64,000 nt of DNA. Source: Halolamina rubra (GTDB lineage Archaea > Halobacteriota > Halobacteria > Halobacteriales > Haloferacaceae). The position numbers and the translations under genes are program-made. The DNA is taken from contig NZ_BBJN01000035.1 in the NCBI RefSeq assembly GCF_000739555.1, positions 53,250-117,249 on the forward strand. The letters run 5' to 3'. How positions within the stretch are numbered: the stretch's first letter is position 1; every line of letters starts with the position of its first letter. Below the pieces are notes generated by a model. It was not told the DNA's origin, searched no databases, and saw only the letters and a program-made list of their open reading frames with translations. Shown one piece after another: positions 27,806-37,180 of this stretch.

Positions 27806-28768
27806 CTACTCGGAGTCGTCGTCGCTCGGCGGTTCGGCCTCGCCGGGGGGTTCGCTCTCGCTCGCCGGCCCACCCTCGCCGCCACCACCGCCGCCGCGGA
27901 TCGAGGGGCGCTCGCCGACGACGAACCGCTTGAACACGATCCCGAGCCCGAACAGCGGGACGCCGAAGGCGATCAGGTAGGGGAGCGCGTACGCGATCCC
28001 GACGACCAGCGCCCGGAGCGCGACGATCGCGCCGTCGACGGACTCGAGGAAGGCGGCGATCACGCCGGTGTCGTACCAGCGGTCGTCGACGGCCGGGTCG
28101 TCGGGGCGCTCCTCCCGAAGCTCGACCGTCACCGTGGCGTAGGCGACGCGGTTCTCCAGCGTCTCGAGCCGGGCTTCGGTGCGCTCGATCTCGCCCTGCA
28201 CGTCGGAGAGCTCGCGCTGGACCGCCAGCACGTCCTCGGTGTCGTTCGCCTGTTCGTACAGTTCGCGCAGTCGGTCACGCTCGGCGCGGAGGTTCTCCAG
28301 CCGCGCCTCGAGGTCGGCGTGCTGGCCGGTCACGTCCTGGACGTTCTCCTCCTCGCGGACGACCGTCCCCTCCGCGCGGACCGCCTCGAGGAACGCGGAG
28401 TAGTTCTCGGCGGGGACGCGGTAGGTGAACCGCCCGTCGCGGTAGGTCTCCTCGTCCCGCTCGTTCGTCGTGATCTGGGAGTTCCCGACGTAGCCGCCGT
28501 GGGCCTCGACGGCCGCCGAGAGGTTCGACCGGCTCGGCTCGAACGCGTCGACGCGGACGGCGAGGTTGGCGGTGTAGATCCGCATCCGGTCGCTCGCCGA
28601 CGACGCCGAGTCCTCCTCGACCGGCGTCCCGGTCGCCTGGTCGTACGTGGGTTCGCCGCCGTCGAGCGCCGCCTGGGTGGCGCCGTCGCCGTTACCCGCC
28701 CCCGTACAGCCCGCGAGCACGAGCAGGCAGGCCAGCGCGACCGCGGCCAGCGTGCGGTTTCGTCGCAT
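27806..28768 (-). CDS. DUF4349 lipoprotein with coiled coil
   Basis: This 320-residue protein begins with a lipobox LAGC (Cys21). A conserved domain follows (about 60-150; YTANLAVRVDAFEPSRSNLS and YVGNSQITT are DUF4349 hallmarks). A long coiled coil (about 155-215) and a membrane segment near 250-275 come next, with a Gly/Glu-rich tail. It is therefore anchored at both ends and its domain faces outside. Function unknown. A TATA-like GTTTTACC at 28792-28799 lies at -27. It is divergent from the DUF2071 gene. Confidence 0.9.
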   Translation of the reverse strand: MRRNRTLAAVALACLLVLAGCTGAGNGDGATQAALDGGEPTYDQATGTPVEEDSASSASDRMRIYTANLAVRVDAFEPSRSNLSAAVEAHGGYVGNSQITTNERDEETYRDGRFTYRVPAENYSAFLEAVRAEGTVVREEENVQDVTGQHADLEARLENLRAERDRLRELYEQANDTEDVLAVQRELSDVQGEIERTEARLETLENRVAYATVTVELREERPDDPAVDDRWYDTGVIAAFLESVDGAIVALRALVVGIAYALPYLIAFGVPLFGLGIVFKRFVVGERPSIRGGGGGGEGGPASESEPPGEAEPPSDDDSE

Positions 28769-28872
28769 ACCGACCCCTGCGTCGGGGACCCGGTAAAACG
28801 TTGGCTAGCCACAAAGAACCGTTTGACTCATCCCACCGACACCGGCAAAGGGGCGACGGCCGTACCACCGCC

Positions 28873-29631
28873 ATGGAGCGCCACTACGTCTCGATGGGCT
28901 GGCGGGACGCGCTGTTCGCCCACTGGCCCGTCGACGCCGGGGTCGTCGACGACCGGCTGCCGCCGGGGCTGACCGCCCGCACCCACGACGGCAGCGCGTG
29001 GCTCGGGATCGTCGCGTTCGTGATGGAGGACATCCGGCCGCGAGGGGTGCCGCGACCGCTGGGGCGCAGCTTCGGCGAGGTGAACCTCCGGACGTACGTC
29101 GACGGCCCCGACGGCGGCGAGGGGATCTACTTCTTCAACCTCGACGCGGCCGACCGACTGAGCGTCCGGATCGCCCGCCAGTTCTACCAGCTGCCGTACT
29201 ACCGTGCCCACATGGCGATCGACCGCGAGGGCGCCTACCCGGGCGAGAAACCCCCCTACGAGCGCCGCGTGGAGTTCGTCAGCCACCGGGCCCACACGGG
29301 CGTCCCCGACGCGCACTTCGACGCCAGCTACGCCCCGGCGGGCGAGCGGTTCGTCCCCGAGTCCGGGACGCTCGAACAGTTCCTCGTGGAGAACTACCGG
29401 TTCTACCTCGCCGGCGGTGACGCGAAAAACGGGACGGACGCCGATCTGGACCTGCTCTACGGCGACGTGGAACACCTCCCGTGGGGCGTGTACGAGGCCG
29501 AGCTCGACCTCCGCTCGACGGATTTGTTCGAGGTCAACGGGTTCGAGCGCCCGGACGCCGAGCCGCTGGCGCACTACTCCCCCGGCGTCGCCGTCGACGC
29601 CGACCGCGTCCGGCGGGTCGACCGACCGTGA
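28873..29631 (+). CDS. DUF2071 (YqjF-like) protein
   Basis: This 252-residue soluble protein covers the DUF2071 fold: RLPPGLTARTHDGSAWLGIV, then EVNLRTYVDGPDGGEGIYFF and RIARQFYQLPYYRA. The family resembles acetoacetate decarboxylase-like barrels but lacks a known reaction. The start is at MERHYVSMGWRDALF; the open frame to 28801 overlaps the promoter region of the divergent gene. An aminotransferase gene follows 36 bases after the stop on the same strand. Confidence 0.9.
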   Translation: MERHYVSMGWRDALFAHWPVDAGVVDDRLPPGLTARTHDGSAWLGIVAFVMEDIRPRGVPRPLGRSFGEVNLRTYVDGPDGGEGIYFFNLDAADRLSVRIARQFYQLPYYRAHMAIDREGAYPGEKPPYERRVEFVSHRAHTGVPDAHFDASYAPAGERFVPESGTLEQFLVENYRFYLAGGDAKNGTDADLDLLYGDVEHLPWGVYEAELDLRSTDLFEVNGFERPDAEPLAHYSPGVAVDADRVRRVDRP

Positions 29632-29667
29632 CGGCAGATTCAGGTGGCTCCGGTCCGGATCGAGCCC

Positions 29668-30771
29668 ATGACCCCCGAGGAGCTCCGAGCGGATATCCCG
29701 GTGTGTGAGTCAGGAACGTACCTCAACACGGGCGCGTCCGGCCCCGCGAGCCAGTCAGTAGTCGACGCCGTCGCCGAGTTCGTCGCCTACCACGAGACCG
29801 AGGCGCCGGTGAACGAGGGCGCCTACCCCGCCGCGTTCGACGCGCTGGACGGCGCCCGGGAGACGTTCGCCGGCTTCCTGAACGCCGACCCCGAGGAGGT
29901 CGCGCTCACCGAGAGCACCTCCGACGGGATCGCCCGGGTCGCGGCGGCGATCGACTGGGAGCGCGGCGACACGGTCGTCCGGACGGATCTCGAACACAGC
30001 GCCGGCGTCCTCCCGTGGTGGAACCTGCGGGACCGCGGCGTGGACGTGGAGGTGCTCGAGACCGAGAACGGGCGCGTCGACCTGGACGCGCTGGCCGCGG
30101 CCGTCGACGACGCGCGGCTGCTCTGTCTGAGCTCGATCACCTGGAACTACGGCACCCAGCTCCCGATCGCGGAGATCGTCGAGATCGCCCACGAGCACGA
30201 CTGTCTCGTGCTCGTCGACGCCGTCCAGACGTTCGGACAGAAGCCGCTCGACGTGCGCGAGTGGGGCGCCGACTTCGTCGTCGGCGCCTGCCACAAGTGG
30301 CTGCTCGGCCCGTGGGGCGCGGGCGTGCTGTACGTCGACCGCGAGGTCGCCGAGCGCCTCCGCCCGGCGCAGGTCGGCTACCGCTCCGTCGAGGCGCCCG
30401 GCGACGACGACCCGGCGTTCAAAGCCGGCGCGATGCGGTTCGAGGTGGGGACGACCAGCCCCGCGCCGTACGTCGGCGCCGAGGCCGCGATCGAGATCGT
30501 GGCGGAGCTCGGCTTCGAGACGATCCAGTCCGAGATCGAGCGCCTGACCGACCGACTGAAGGCGGGGCTGGGCGATCGCCTCATCTCCCCCGAGGCGTAC
30601 GAGTCCGGACTGGTGACGTTCGCGGTCGACGACCCCGAGGCGACGGTCGAGCGACTCGCCGAGTCGGACGTGTACGTGCGGACGCTGCCCGACCCCGAGG
30701 CGGTCCGGGCGTCGCTGCACGCGTTCAACACCGAGGCGGAGGTCGACGAGCTGCTCGCGGCGCTCGACTAG
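29668..30771 (+). CDS. Class V aminotransferase (PLP-dependent)
   Basis: This 367-residue cytoplasmic enzyme belongs to the cysteine desulfurase/selenocysteine lyase-like fold. PLP-binding residues are visible: ESTSDGIARVAAAI near residue 85, H and D in VDAVQTFGQKPLDV near 185, and the Schiff-base Lys in GACHKWLLGPWG near 210. The short loop lacking the extra Cys of NifS makes desulfurase activity uncertain; an isopenicillin-epimerase-like role is also possible. ATG 29668 is preferred; a GTG at 29644 would add 8 residues. It shares a 4-base CTAG with the stop of the convergent VOC gene. Confidence 0.88.
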   Translation: MTPEELRADIPVCESGTYLNTGASGPASQSVVDAVAEFVAYHETEAPVNEGAYPAAFDALDGARETFAGFLNADPEEVALTESTSDGIARVAAAIDWERGDTVVRTDLEHSAGVLPWWNLRDRGVDVEVLETENGRVDLDALAAAVDDARLLCLSSITWNYGTQLPIAEIVEIAHEHDCLVLVDAVQTFGQKPLDVREWGADFVVGACHKWLLGPWGAGVLYVDREVAERLRPAQVGYRSVEAPGDDDPAFKAGAMRFEVGTTSPAPYVGAEAAIEIVAELGFETIQSEIERLTDRLKAGLGDRLISPEAYESGLVTFAVDDPEATVERLAESDVYVRTLPDPEAVRASLHAFNTEAEVDELLAALD

Positions 30772-31130
30772 CGGAACGTCTGGAACTCCGCGGTCCGGCC
30801 GTCGGGGTCGGTCGCGAAGAACTGGTAGATGTCGTACGTCTCGTTCTCGTGTGGCGCCTCGTCGGCGGCGTCGCCGACGCGCTCGTGCATCGCGTCGACG
30901 GCCGCGGCGTCGTCGTAGACGAACGTCAGGATCCCCTCGGTCTCCGTCGCCTCGCCGTCACAGAGCCCGAACCGGAACCCCTCGAACTCGAGGATCGTAC
31001 AGCCCGGCTGTTCGAGCCACGTCTCGGCGCCGACCACGTCGCGGTACCAGTCGACGACCCCCTCGCGGTTCTCGGTTCGGAAGAAGACGATACCGCCAGC
31101 CGCCTCGTGCGGGCGTTCAGGTTCGGCCAT
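30768..31130 (-). CDS. VOC/glyoxalase-fold protein
   Basis: This 120-residue protein is a single glyoxalase/bleomycin-resistance fold domain: GGIVFFRTENREGVVDWYRD, then GAETWLEQPGCTILEFEGFR and FFATDPDGRTAEFQ. The final Glu of AEFQ is a candidate metal ligand. The substrate is unknown; it could be a dioxygenase, lyase or isomerase. It has a TATA-like ATTTATG at 31154-31160 (-27). It ends convergently with the aminotransferase gene. Confidence 0.88.
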   Translation of the reverse strand: MAEPERPHEAAGGIVFFRTENREGVVDWYRDVVGAETWLEQPGCTILEFEGFRFGLCDGEATETEGILTFVYDDAAAVDAMHERVGDAADEAPHENETYDIYQFFATDPDGRTAEFQTFR

Positions 31131-31225
31131 ACGCCCGCTGCTCGCGGAACGTCCATAAATCTCGTCGCTCCGAGCCGCCCACCGCGGCGGCGAGAGGGGG
31201 TCGCAGGGTCAGTCGGTCCGGGAGG

Positions 31226-32017
31226 TCAGTCCGTCCGCGGGACCGCGTACGCCCCGGCGACGAAGAACGCGAGCGAGAGCACCGCCAGCACGGCGAGCTG
31301 GAACAGCGCGAGCGTCGTCGGGTCCGTGGCGCCGACGACGGGGATCGAGACGCGCTCGTACGTCAGGTAGCGCACGCCGCGGGCGAAGTACGTCAGCGGC
31401 GAGAGGTTCGTGATCGGGCGGAACCACGCCGGCAGCAGCTCGGGGGTGACGAACGTCTCCGAGAGGAACAGCAGCGGGAGCGCCACCGAGTTGCTCGCGG
31501 CGATCACGCCGTCCTGGGAGTCCGCGAGCCGGCCGAGGATCGCCCCGAGCCCGCAGAACAGCGCCACGCCGAGCGCGACGAACGGGATCAGCAGCAGCAG
31601 GTGCGCGCCGACGGCGATCTGGGCGTCGACCAGCGCGACCACGAGCCCGAAGATCAGCAGCGAGGCGGCGCCGATGACGAGCACGTTCACCAGCGTGTGG
31701 GCGAACAGCCACTCCCAGCGCCGCAGCGGCGTCGTCGCCAGCTTCTCGAAGCGGCTCCCCTCGCGGTGGCGGGCGAACTCGCTGCCCACCCGCGACAGCG
31801 GCGTGAACAGCACGACGACGGCGAGGTAGCCCGGCAGGTAGTAGCCCGGCGGCTCGGCGAACAGGCCGCCGCCGGTGGGCTGGGTGCCGACGAGCACGCC
31901 GAAGATCAGGACGATGATCACAGGGAAGAAAAAGGTGAAGAACACCGCCGTCCGCCGGCGCAGGAACGCCTTCGCGCCCGCCCGGGCCTCGCTGGCGATC
32001 CGCCCGGCTCGGCTCAT
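31226..32017 (-). CDS. ABC-2 type transporter permease
   Basis: This 263-residue membrane protein has about six hydrophobic segments. It starts with a cytoplasmic SRAGRIASEARAGAKAFLRR, followed by the first helix AVFFTFFFPVIIVLIFGVLV, the usual opening of ABC-2 permeases. The ATPase gene is immediately upstream with a 4-base overlap (32014-32017). It likely exports a drug, lipid or polysaccharide. Confidence 0.9.
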   Translation of the reverse strand: MSRAGRIASEARAGAKAFLRRRTAVFFTFFFPVIIVLIFGVLVGTQPTGGGLFAEPPGYYLPGYLAVVVLFTPLSRVGSEFARHREGSRFEKLATTPLRRWEWLFAHTLVNVLVIGAASLLIFGLVVALVDAQIAVGAHLLLLIPFVALGVALFCGLGAILGRLADSQDGVIAASNSVALPLLFLSETFVTPELLPAWFRPITNLSPLTYFARGVRYLTYERVSIPVVGATDPTTLALFQLAVLAVLSLAFFVAGAYAVPRTD

Positions 32018-32961
32018 CGCTCCACCTCCGCAGGCTCGACAGCCGAGCCCCCCGGCTCGTCGACCGACGCGCCGCCGGCGAACGCCCGCCCCGTGAGTTC
32101 GAGGTACACGTCCTCGAGCGTCGGCTCGGTCCAGGTGAACGACTCGTACTCGATCCCCGCGGCCGCCAGCGCGTCGACGGCGTCGTCGATCCGCGTCGCG
32201 TCGACGCCGTGGAGGGTGAGCCGGCCCGCCGACGCCTCGACCCGGAACGGCGCGTCGGCGAGGCGGTCGGCGCCGGCCTCGGTCCGGACGACCAGTCGGG
32301 AGTCGCCGCCGTGCTCGGCGACGAGCGCGCTCGGCGACCCCTCGGCGATCACCCGGCCGTCGGCCAGCATCGCCACCTGATCCGCGAGGCGCTCGACCTC
32401 GTCCATCGAGTGGCTGGTGAGAAACACCGTCGTCCCCGCCGCGGCGAGCTCCTCGATCAGCGTCCAGAGGTCGCGCCGCCCCGTGGGGTCGATCCCCGTC
32501 GTCGGCTCGTCGAGAAAGAGTACGTCCGGGTCGTTGACCAGCGTGATCCCGACGCAGGCGCGCCGTTGCTGGCCGCCGGAGAGCTCCTCGTACCAGGTGT
32601 CGGCCGCGTCCGCCAGCCCGACCTCCGTGATCACCGAATCGACGTCGCGGGACTCGTCGTAGAGGTTCGCGTAGTAGCCCAGCAGCTCCCGAACGGTCAG
32701 GCGCTCGGGCGGCGAGAACGACTGCGGGAGCAGGCCGATCCGGGCGCGCTCGACCCGTTCGGGCGCCGACCCGAGCAGCGACACGTCGCCGTCGTAGGCG
32801 GTCGTGCCGGTGAGACAGCGCACGAGAGAGGTTTTCCCGGCGCCGTTGGGGCCGATGAGCCCGAACACCGTCCCCGCGGGCACCGACAGCGAGACGTCGT
32901 CGACGGCGACGGTGTCGCCGTACCGCTTCGTCACGTTCCGGGCGACGACTGCCGCGTCCAT
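32014..32961 (-). CDS. ABC-2 type transporter ATP-binding protein
   Basis: This 315-residue ATPase drives the permease encoded directly downstream. It has Walker A GPNGAGKTSLVR near residue 38, signature ELSGGQQRRACVGI, Walker B VLFLDEPTTGIDP and the switch HSMDEVERL. The C-terminal 100 residues are the usual extension of the drug/Na+-exporter (CcmA-like) subfamily and end in an acidic tail. A TATA-like GCTTTACCC at 32984-32992 lies at -27. Confidence 0.93.
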   Translation of the reverse strand: MDAAVVARNVTKRYGDTVAVDDVSLSVPAGTVFGLIGPNGAGKTSLVRCLTGTTAYDGDVSLLGSAPERVERARIGLLPQSFSPPERLTVRELLGYYANLYDESRDVDSVITEVGLADAADTWYEELSGGQQRRACVGITLVNDPDVLFLDEPTTGIDPTGRRDLWTLIEELAAAGTTVFLTSHSMDEVERLADQVAMLADGRVIAEGSPSALVAEHGGDSRLVVRTEAGADRLADAPFRVEASAGRLTLHGVDATRIDDAVDALAAAGIEYESFTWTEPTLEDVYLELTGRAFAGGASVDEPGGSAVEPAEVER

Positions 32962-33013
32962 GGTCGGGATGGGCCGCGCCGCCGGGTAAAGCGTTCGTTC
33001 TCGGCGGGGAGAA

Positions 33014-33358
33014 TCAGACGGAGGCCGCGCCGCCGGCGGAGAGCGAGAAACGGCCGGGCGCCGGCGTCGGGTACGCCGCCAGCCGGCTCTGCCCGGCCGC
33101 CGTCTCCAGGGCGTCGCGGAACCAGCGCTCGCTCAGGATCAGCGAGCCGCGGCGCCAGCGTCGCAGCAGGATCGCCGCCGAGAGGGCGCCGCGACCCCAC
33201 GCGAACGCGCCGCCCACGGCGATCGCGGGGAGGTCGCCCATCCCGACCGCCGCGAGCATCTCGGCGCCGCCGACCCACGACGGCACCAGGGTGAGAACCG
33301 ACGCGACGAGCAGCAGCTCGCCGAACGCGCCGGTTCGCGAGTAGCTGCGCTCCAGCAT
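33014..33358 (-). CDS. Hypothetical membrane protein
   Basis: This 114-residue protein has about two hydrophobic segments (near residues 15-35 and 42-62) and a short soluble tail with Arg-rich and Gly/Ala-rich stretches. I do not recognise the family. A TATA-like GGTTTAAC at 33385-33392 lies about 30 bases upstream. It is divergent from the small flavoprotein gene at 33543. Confidence 0.62.
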   Translation of the reverse strand: MLERSYSRTGAFGELLLVASVLTLVPSWVGGAEMLAAVGMGDLPAIAVGGAFAWGRGALSAAILLRRWRRGSLILSERWFRDALETAAGQSRLAAYPTPAPGRFSLSAGGAASV

Positions 33359-33542
33359 TCGCTCGTTTCGACGACGGTACTACTGTTAAACCTTTTATGG
33401 GGAGTATCACTGCTGAAAACAGCCGGCGGCGTGTCGCTACCGACGCTGGCGTCGCGCACGACGCCGAAGCGTGGTCGGACGGCGACGGGGCGGAACTGGC
33501 ACCGTGCAAAGAGTTAGGGGACGAGCGACCGAAACGAACGGT

Positions 33543-34130
33543 GTGACACACGTTATCGTCGTCGGCGGCGGCCCCGCCGGTCTGAGCGCGGCACTGTTCG
33601 CAGAGAAGAACGGCCTCGAGACCACGGTGTTCGACACCGACAAGACGTGGATGCACAAGGCCCACCTGTTCAACTACCCCGGCGTCGGCTCGCAGGACGG
33701 GACGGCGTTCCTCGACACCCTGCACACGCAGGTCGACAGCTTCGGCGTCGACCGCAAGCAGGGCGAGGAGGTGACCGACGTGACCGAGGCCGGCGACGGG
33801 TTCGCCGTCACCACGGAGGCCGGCGAGTACGAGGCGCCGTACGTCGTGCTCGCGACCGGCGCGAACCGCGACCTCGCCGAGTCGCTGGGCTGTGAACTCA
33901 CCGACGAGGGCGTCGTCGACGCCGACGTGACGATGGAGACCAGCGTCGAGAACGCCTACGCGACGGGCGCGATGGTCCGTGCCGAGGAGTGGCAGGCGGT
34001 GATCTCCGCGGGCGACGGCGCCGCCGCGGCGTTGAACATCCTGAGCAAGGAGAAGGGCGAGCACTACCACGACTTCGACGTGCCCGCCGACGCCGAGTCG
34101 ACGTTCGGCGGCATGGTCGACGAGGCGTAG
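33543..34130 (+). CDS. Small thioredoxin-reductase-like flavoprotein (FAD domain only)
   Basis: This 195-residue protein is a single FAD-binding domain: VGGGPAGLSAALFAEKNGL at residue 6, and the second motif ENAYATGAMVRAE near 140. Between them, LATGANRDLAESLG ends the usual FAD domain strand. It has no NADPH domain and no CXXC. The start is GTG (33543), since an ATG is not available before the nucleotide motif. It may deliver electrons with a partner reductase or be a sensor; function is not established. It is a paralogue of the protein at 23652. Confidence 0.82.
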   Translation: MTHVIVVGGGPAGLSAALFAEKNGLETTVFDTDKTWMHKAHLFNYPGVGSQDGTAFLDTLHTQVDSFGVDRKQGEEVTDVTEAGDGFAVTTEAGEYEAPYVVLATGANRDLAESLGCELTDEGVVDADVTMETSVENAYATGAMVRAEEWQAVISAGDGAAAALNILSKEKGEHYHDFDVPADAESTFGGMVDEA

Positions 34131-34186
34131 TTCGGTCGCCCGGCGGGGAGCCCCGTCGAAAGAACCGGCGAGGGGGCCGTCGGCGG

Positions 34187-37180
34187 TCAGTGCTCGTGCT
34201 CGATGTTTCTGAGCACGCCAAGCTCCTCCGACAGCTCCCAGTTCTCGTCGAAGAACCCGGCGGCCACGGAGGCGTTCCACTTCTGGTAGCGCACCGTGTC
34301 GTCGAACACGTGGTAGTCCGCGGTCGCGGTCTGTGTGGGGATCCAGTTCCGGGCGCGAGTCAGGCGTGCGCCGCGGAGCGTGCTCCCCGTGGATACCTGC
34401 ACCAGCCGGTCGCTCCGCGGGTTGGGGTAGACGAACTCGACGCCCAGATCGCCCGTGTACGTCTCGCCGCCGAGGCTGACCTCGCCCTCGCCCACGTCGA
34501 TCGGGAACGCGTTCCGGAGGTCGTCGTACACCGAGTTCGAGCTCGGGCGGCCGAACAGCACCAGGTTGTACGCTTCGTAGTCGGCGCGATCGACGGCCGT
34601 GTCCGGAACCACCGGGGCCGGCGCACGGGCGCGGTCGACCAGCCGCTGGGACCGCACGTTCGCGAGGTTCCGGTTCGCCGCCGTCTCCTCGTCGTCGCCC
34701 CCCGTGCCGTACACCAGCAGGTACGGGTCGTAGTGGACCTCGGCGAGCGGCCCGTACTGATCGGGGCCCTTGCGCCTGCTGCCCCGGCCCTTCCCCGAGG
34801 GACGACCGGCCTGGACGCCGTCGCTGGCGTCGACGACCGTGCGCTCGGCGTTCGGGAGCGACGCCGCCTCGCCGTCGACCCGAACCTGCCGCGCGCTCCG
34901 GCCGTCGGTCTCCTCCAGCACCCGCGTGTCGAGTTCGAGTTTCGCGACGTTCTCGGTCGTCATCTCGATCCCGTCCCCGGTGACGCGGGCGTCGACCCGG
35001 GTGGGGGCGTGGACCGTCTCCTGCTCGAGCACGCGGACCCAGTGTTTCTCGTGTTCGATCCGCAGGTTCGTCGTGAAGAAGCTGACCCGCTCGGGGTAGG
35101 GTTCGTTCCGATTCGCCCGGAGGTACGACCACATGTCGGGGTGGTTGACGCCGTCGTTCCCGGGGCCGATCCCCTGGTCCCACCAGTGGCCGGCACCGGG
35201 GACCTCGAGGTAGGCGGCGTCGACCTCGTCGGGGTCCGGCTTCGAGTGGCGCTGACCGACCTCGCCGTCGACGGTCAGCCCCTCGTTCGCCAGCGTCCGG
35301 ATGTAGCTCCGCGGCATCATCGGCGGCACCGTCGGGTCCTCACCCCCGTGGAGCGCGAAGACGCCGGTGTTGCCGTCGGCGGCGTTGTGGGCCTTCGGCA
35401 TCGCGAGGTTCTTCTGGAGCGAGGTCTCCTTCACCGCCTTCAGCCGCGGGTAGGTGTGGAGTTTGTCGCGCCCCCAGACGGTGTTGATGTACGTCTCGTG
35501 GTCGGTCCAGCCGGCCGAGGGGCCGATCCCGGCGAACTCGCCGGAGTGAGTGAGTCCGACGTGCCACGCCCCGTGGCCCCCCATCGAGTGACCGCTGAGG
35601 TAGACGCCCGCGTCGTCGATTTCGTAGCGTTCCCGCATCACGTCCATCGCCTCCAGGTCGTCGAGGCGGCCAAGGTCCTCGTGGTCGTAGTTCACCGGGC
35701 CGCGTGCCGAGGGGGCGACGACGAACGCGTCCTCCCGCGTGTTGTTCGCGCCGGCCTGGTTGATCGCGGGGACGTTCGCCCCGTGGAGCGAGACGATCAG
35801 GTCCCACGGGCCCGAGCCGTTCCCGTAGTTGCTCGGCTTCCGGAACGCGAACGTCTGCACGCTATCGTCGTGTCGGGAGCTGAACGTCGACTGCCGCCGG
35901 GGCTCGTCGGCGCCGCGGACGCGGATCGGCACGTCGCGAGCGTGAATCGCCTCGCCGACGGTGACCCGCGCCGAGACCGTGATCGTGCTGTCGTCGAACG
36001 ACAGCGTCACCGTCTCGGCGTCCGTGGACTCGGCGTACGCCCCCTCGCTGTCGGACGCGCGCATCGCCTCCGCGGCCTCGGTATTGGCCATCGCCTGCGA
36101 GGGGAGCGTCGACTCGCCGGCGCTCCGGGACGCCCGCTCGGCCGCGCGTTCGGAGGCCGGCAGCGACTTCTCACCGCCCGTGTCGCCGCCGGCGCCGTCG
36201 GTCGCTCCGGGCAACTGCACGCGCGTGTTCACGCGACGGGTCTCGAACGGCGCCAGCGGCGGGTCGATCTCGACCGTCTGTTCGACCAGCACGTCGCTGT
36301 CGGGTGCGAACGACAGCGTCGCTCCCTCGATCGGCTCGGCGGTCGTGTTCGTGACCCGGACGGAGGCCGGGAGGTCGGTGTCGTCCTCACCGACCCGGAG
36401 ATCCGGCACGACGACGTTCTGGGGCGTCCCGCGGAAGGCGTCGAGTTCGTCAACCTCGACCGGCGCTTCCGGCGGGCGGAACGTCAGGCTGATCGAACCC
36501 AGCTGGCCGAGGGTGAGCGTCTGCTTGGCCAGCAAGTAGTTCCGCCCCTCCTGTAACACGACGCCGGTCGGCGGCGCCTCGTACTTCTGACCGTTGAGCC
36601 AGACGGTCGCGTCGGTCTCGAGCATCGCCCGCGCTGGTGCGTCCATCTCGAAGCTGGTGAACGCGTAGCCGACGCCGTAGAGGATGCCGCCGACCCCGTA
36701 CCAGTCCTGGAAGTCGTCGAACAGGCCGGGCTCGCCGTACAGCGACATTACGTCGCCGCCGGTCGGGTCGATCTCGCTCGCGGCCTGCGGGAACCCGATC
36801 GTCGTGCCGTCGACGAACTGCTCGCGCCACTCGACGGTGCTGCCGGCGGCGTACGCGGACGGCAGCTCGTCGCCGCCGCTAGGGGGCGTCGACCCGGTCG
36901 CGGTCGCCCCCGCACCGCCGTCCGGGAACAGCCAGCCCACTTCGGTGTCCCGGCGCTGGTACTGGAACGGGGCGACGGTGAGCCACTCCCCGGGCGTGAA
37001 CGACTCGTCGATAGCGTCGGTCGTCGACGCCACGTCAGTCACGCGCTCGTTCCCACGCAGGTCGTCGGCGACGGCCGGCTCCGCGGCTGCAGCGAACAGC
37101 GTCGCACCGACGGCCTTCCCGAACGCCCGCCGGGTCACGGTACTGCCGAACGCACTGTTTTCTTCTGTCTCGTCGGACAT
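34187..37180 (-). CDS. Exported 997-residue alpha/beta hydrolase with long flanking regions
   Basis: The N-terminus has a twin-arginine signal (STVTRRAFGKAVG, then a hydrophobic Ala-rich run), so it should be exported folded. Residues 60-440 form a beta-rich region with Ser/Thr-rich and Gly-rich linkers. The catalytic domain (about 455-690) has Ser532 in GHSMGG, Asp615 in GGEDPTVPP and His665 in GAGHWWD, preceded by LIVSLHGANVP. About 300 further residues are a beta-rich tail with Asp/Gln/Asn-rich stretches. It resembles esterase/prolyl-oligopeptidase-like PHB depolymerase or feruloyl esterase folds; the substrate is unknown. The length is far above a normal hydrolase. It faces the divergent zinc-ribbon gene. 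Confidence 0.82.
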   Translation of the reverse strand: MSDETEENSAFGSTVTRRAFGKAVGATLFAAAAEPAVADDLRGNERVTDVASTTDAIDESFTPGEWLTVAPFQYQRRDTEVGWLFPDGGAGATATGSTPPSGGDELPSAYAAGSTVEWREQFVDGTTIGFPQAASEIDPTGGDVMSLYGEPGLFDDFQDWYGVGGILYGVGYAFTSFEMDAPARAMLETDATVWLNGQKYEAPPTGVVLQEGRNYLLAKQTLTLGQLGSISLTFRPPEAPVEVDELDAFRGTPQNVVVPDLRVGEDDTDLPASVRVTNTTAEPIEGATLSFAPDSDVLVEQTVEIDPPLAPFETRRVNTRVQLPGATDGAGGDTGGEKSLPASERAAERASRSAGESTLPSQAMANTEAAEAMRASDSEGAYAESTDAETVTLSFDDSTITVSARVTVGEAIHARDVPIRVRGADEPRRQSTFSSRHDDSVQTFAFRKPSNYGNGSGPWDLIVSLHGANVPAINQAGANNTREDAFVVAPSARGPVNYDHEDLGRLDDLEAMDVMRERYEIDDAGVYLSGHSMGGHGAWHVGLTHSGEFAGIGPSAGWTDHETYINTVWGRDKLHTYPRLKAVKETSLQKNLAMPKAHNAADGNTGVFALHGGEDPTVPPMMPRSYIRTLANEGLTVDGEVGQRHSKPDPDEVDAAYLEVPGAGHWWDQGIGPGNDGVNHPDMWSYLRANRNEPYPERVSFFTTNLRIEHEKHWVRVLEQETVHAPTRVDARVTGDGIEMTTENVAKLELDTRVLEETDGRSARQVRVDGEAASLPNAERTVVDASDGVQAGRPSGKGRGSRRKGPDQYGPLAEVHYDPYLLVYGTGGDDEETAANRNLANVRSQRLVDRARAPAPVVPDTAVDRADYEAYNLVLFGRPSSNSVYDDLRNAFPIDVGEGEVSLGGETYTGDLGVEFVYPNPRSDRLVQVSTGSTLRGARLTRARNWIPTQTATADYHVFDDTVRYQKWNASVAAGFFDENWELSEELGVLRNIEHEH

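Noticed and set aside
28802..28811. Palindrome TGGCTAGCCA between the DUF4349 and DUF2071 genes
   Set aside because: Only 10 bases and not aligned to either promoter; it is weaker than the palindromes reported.
34143..34158. GC-rich hairpin after the small flavoprotein gene
   Set aside because: Loop of two bases and no T-run; not a convincing terminator.
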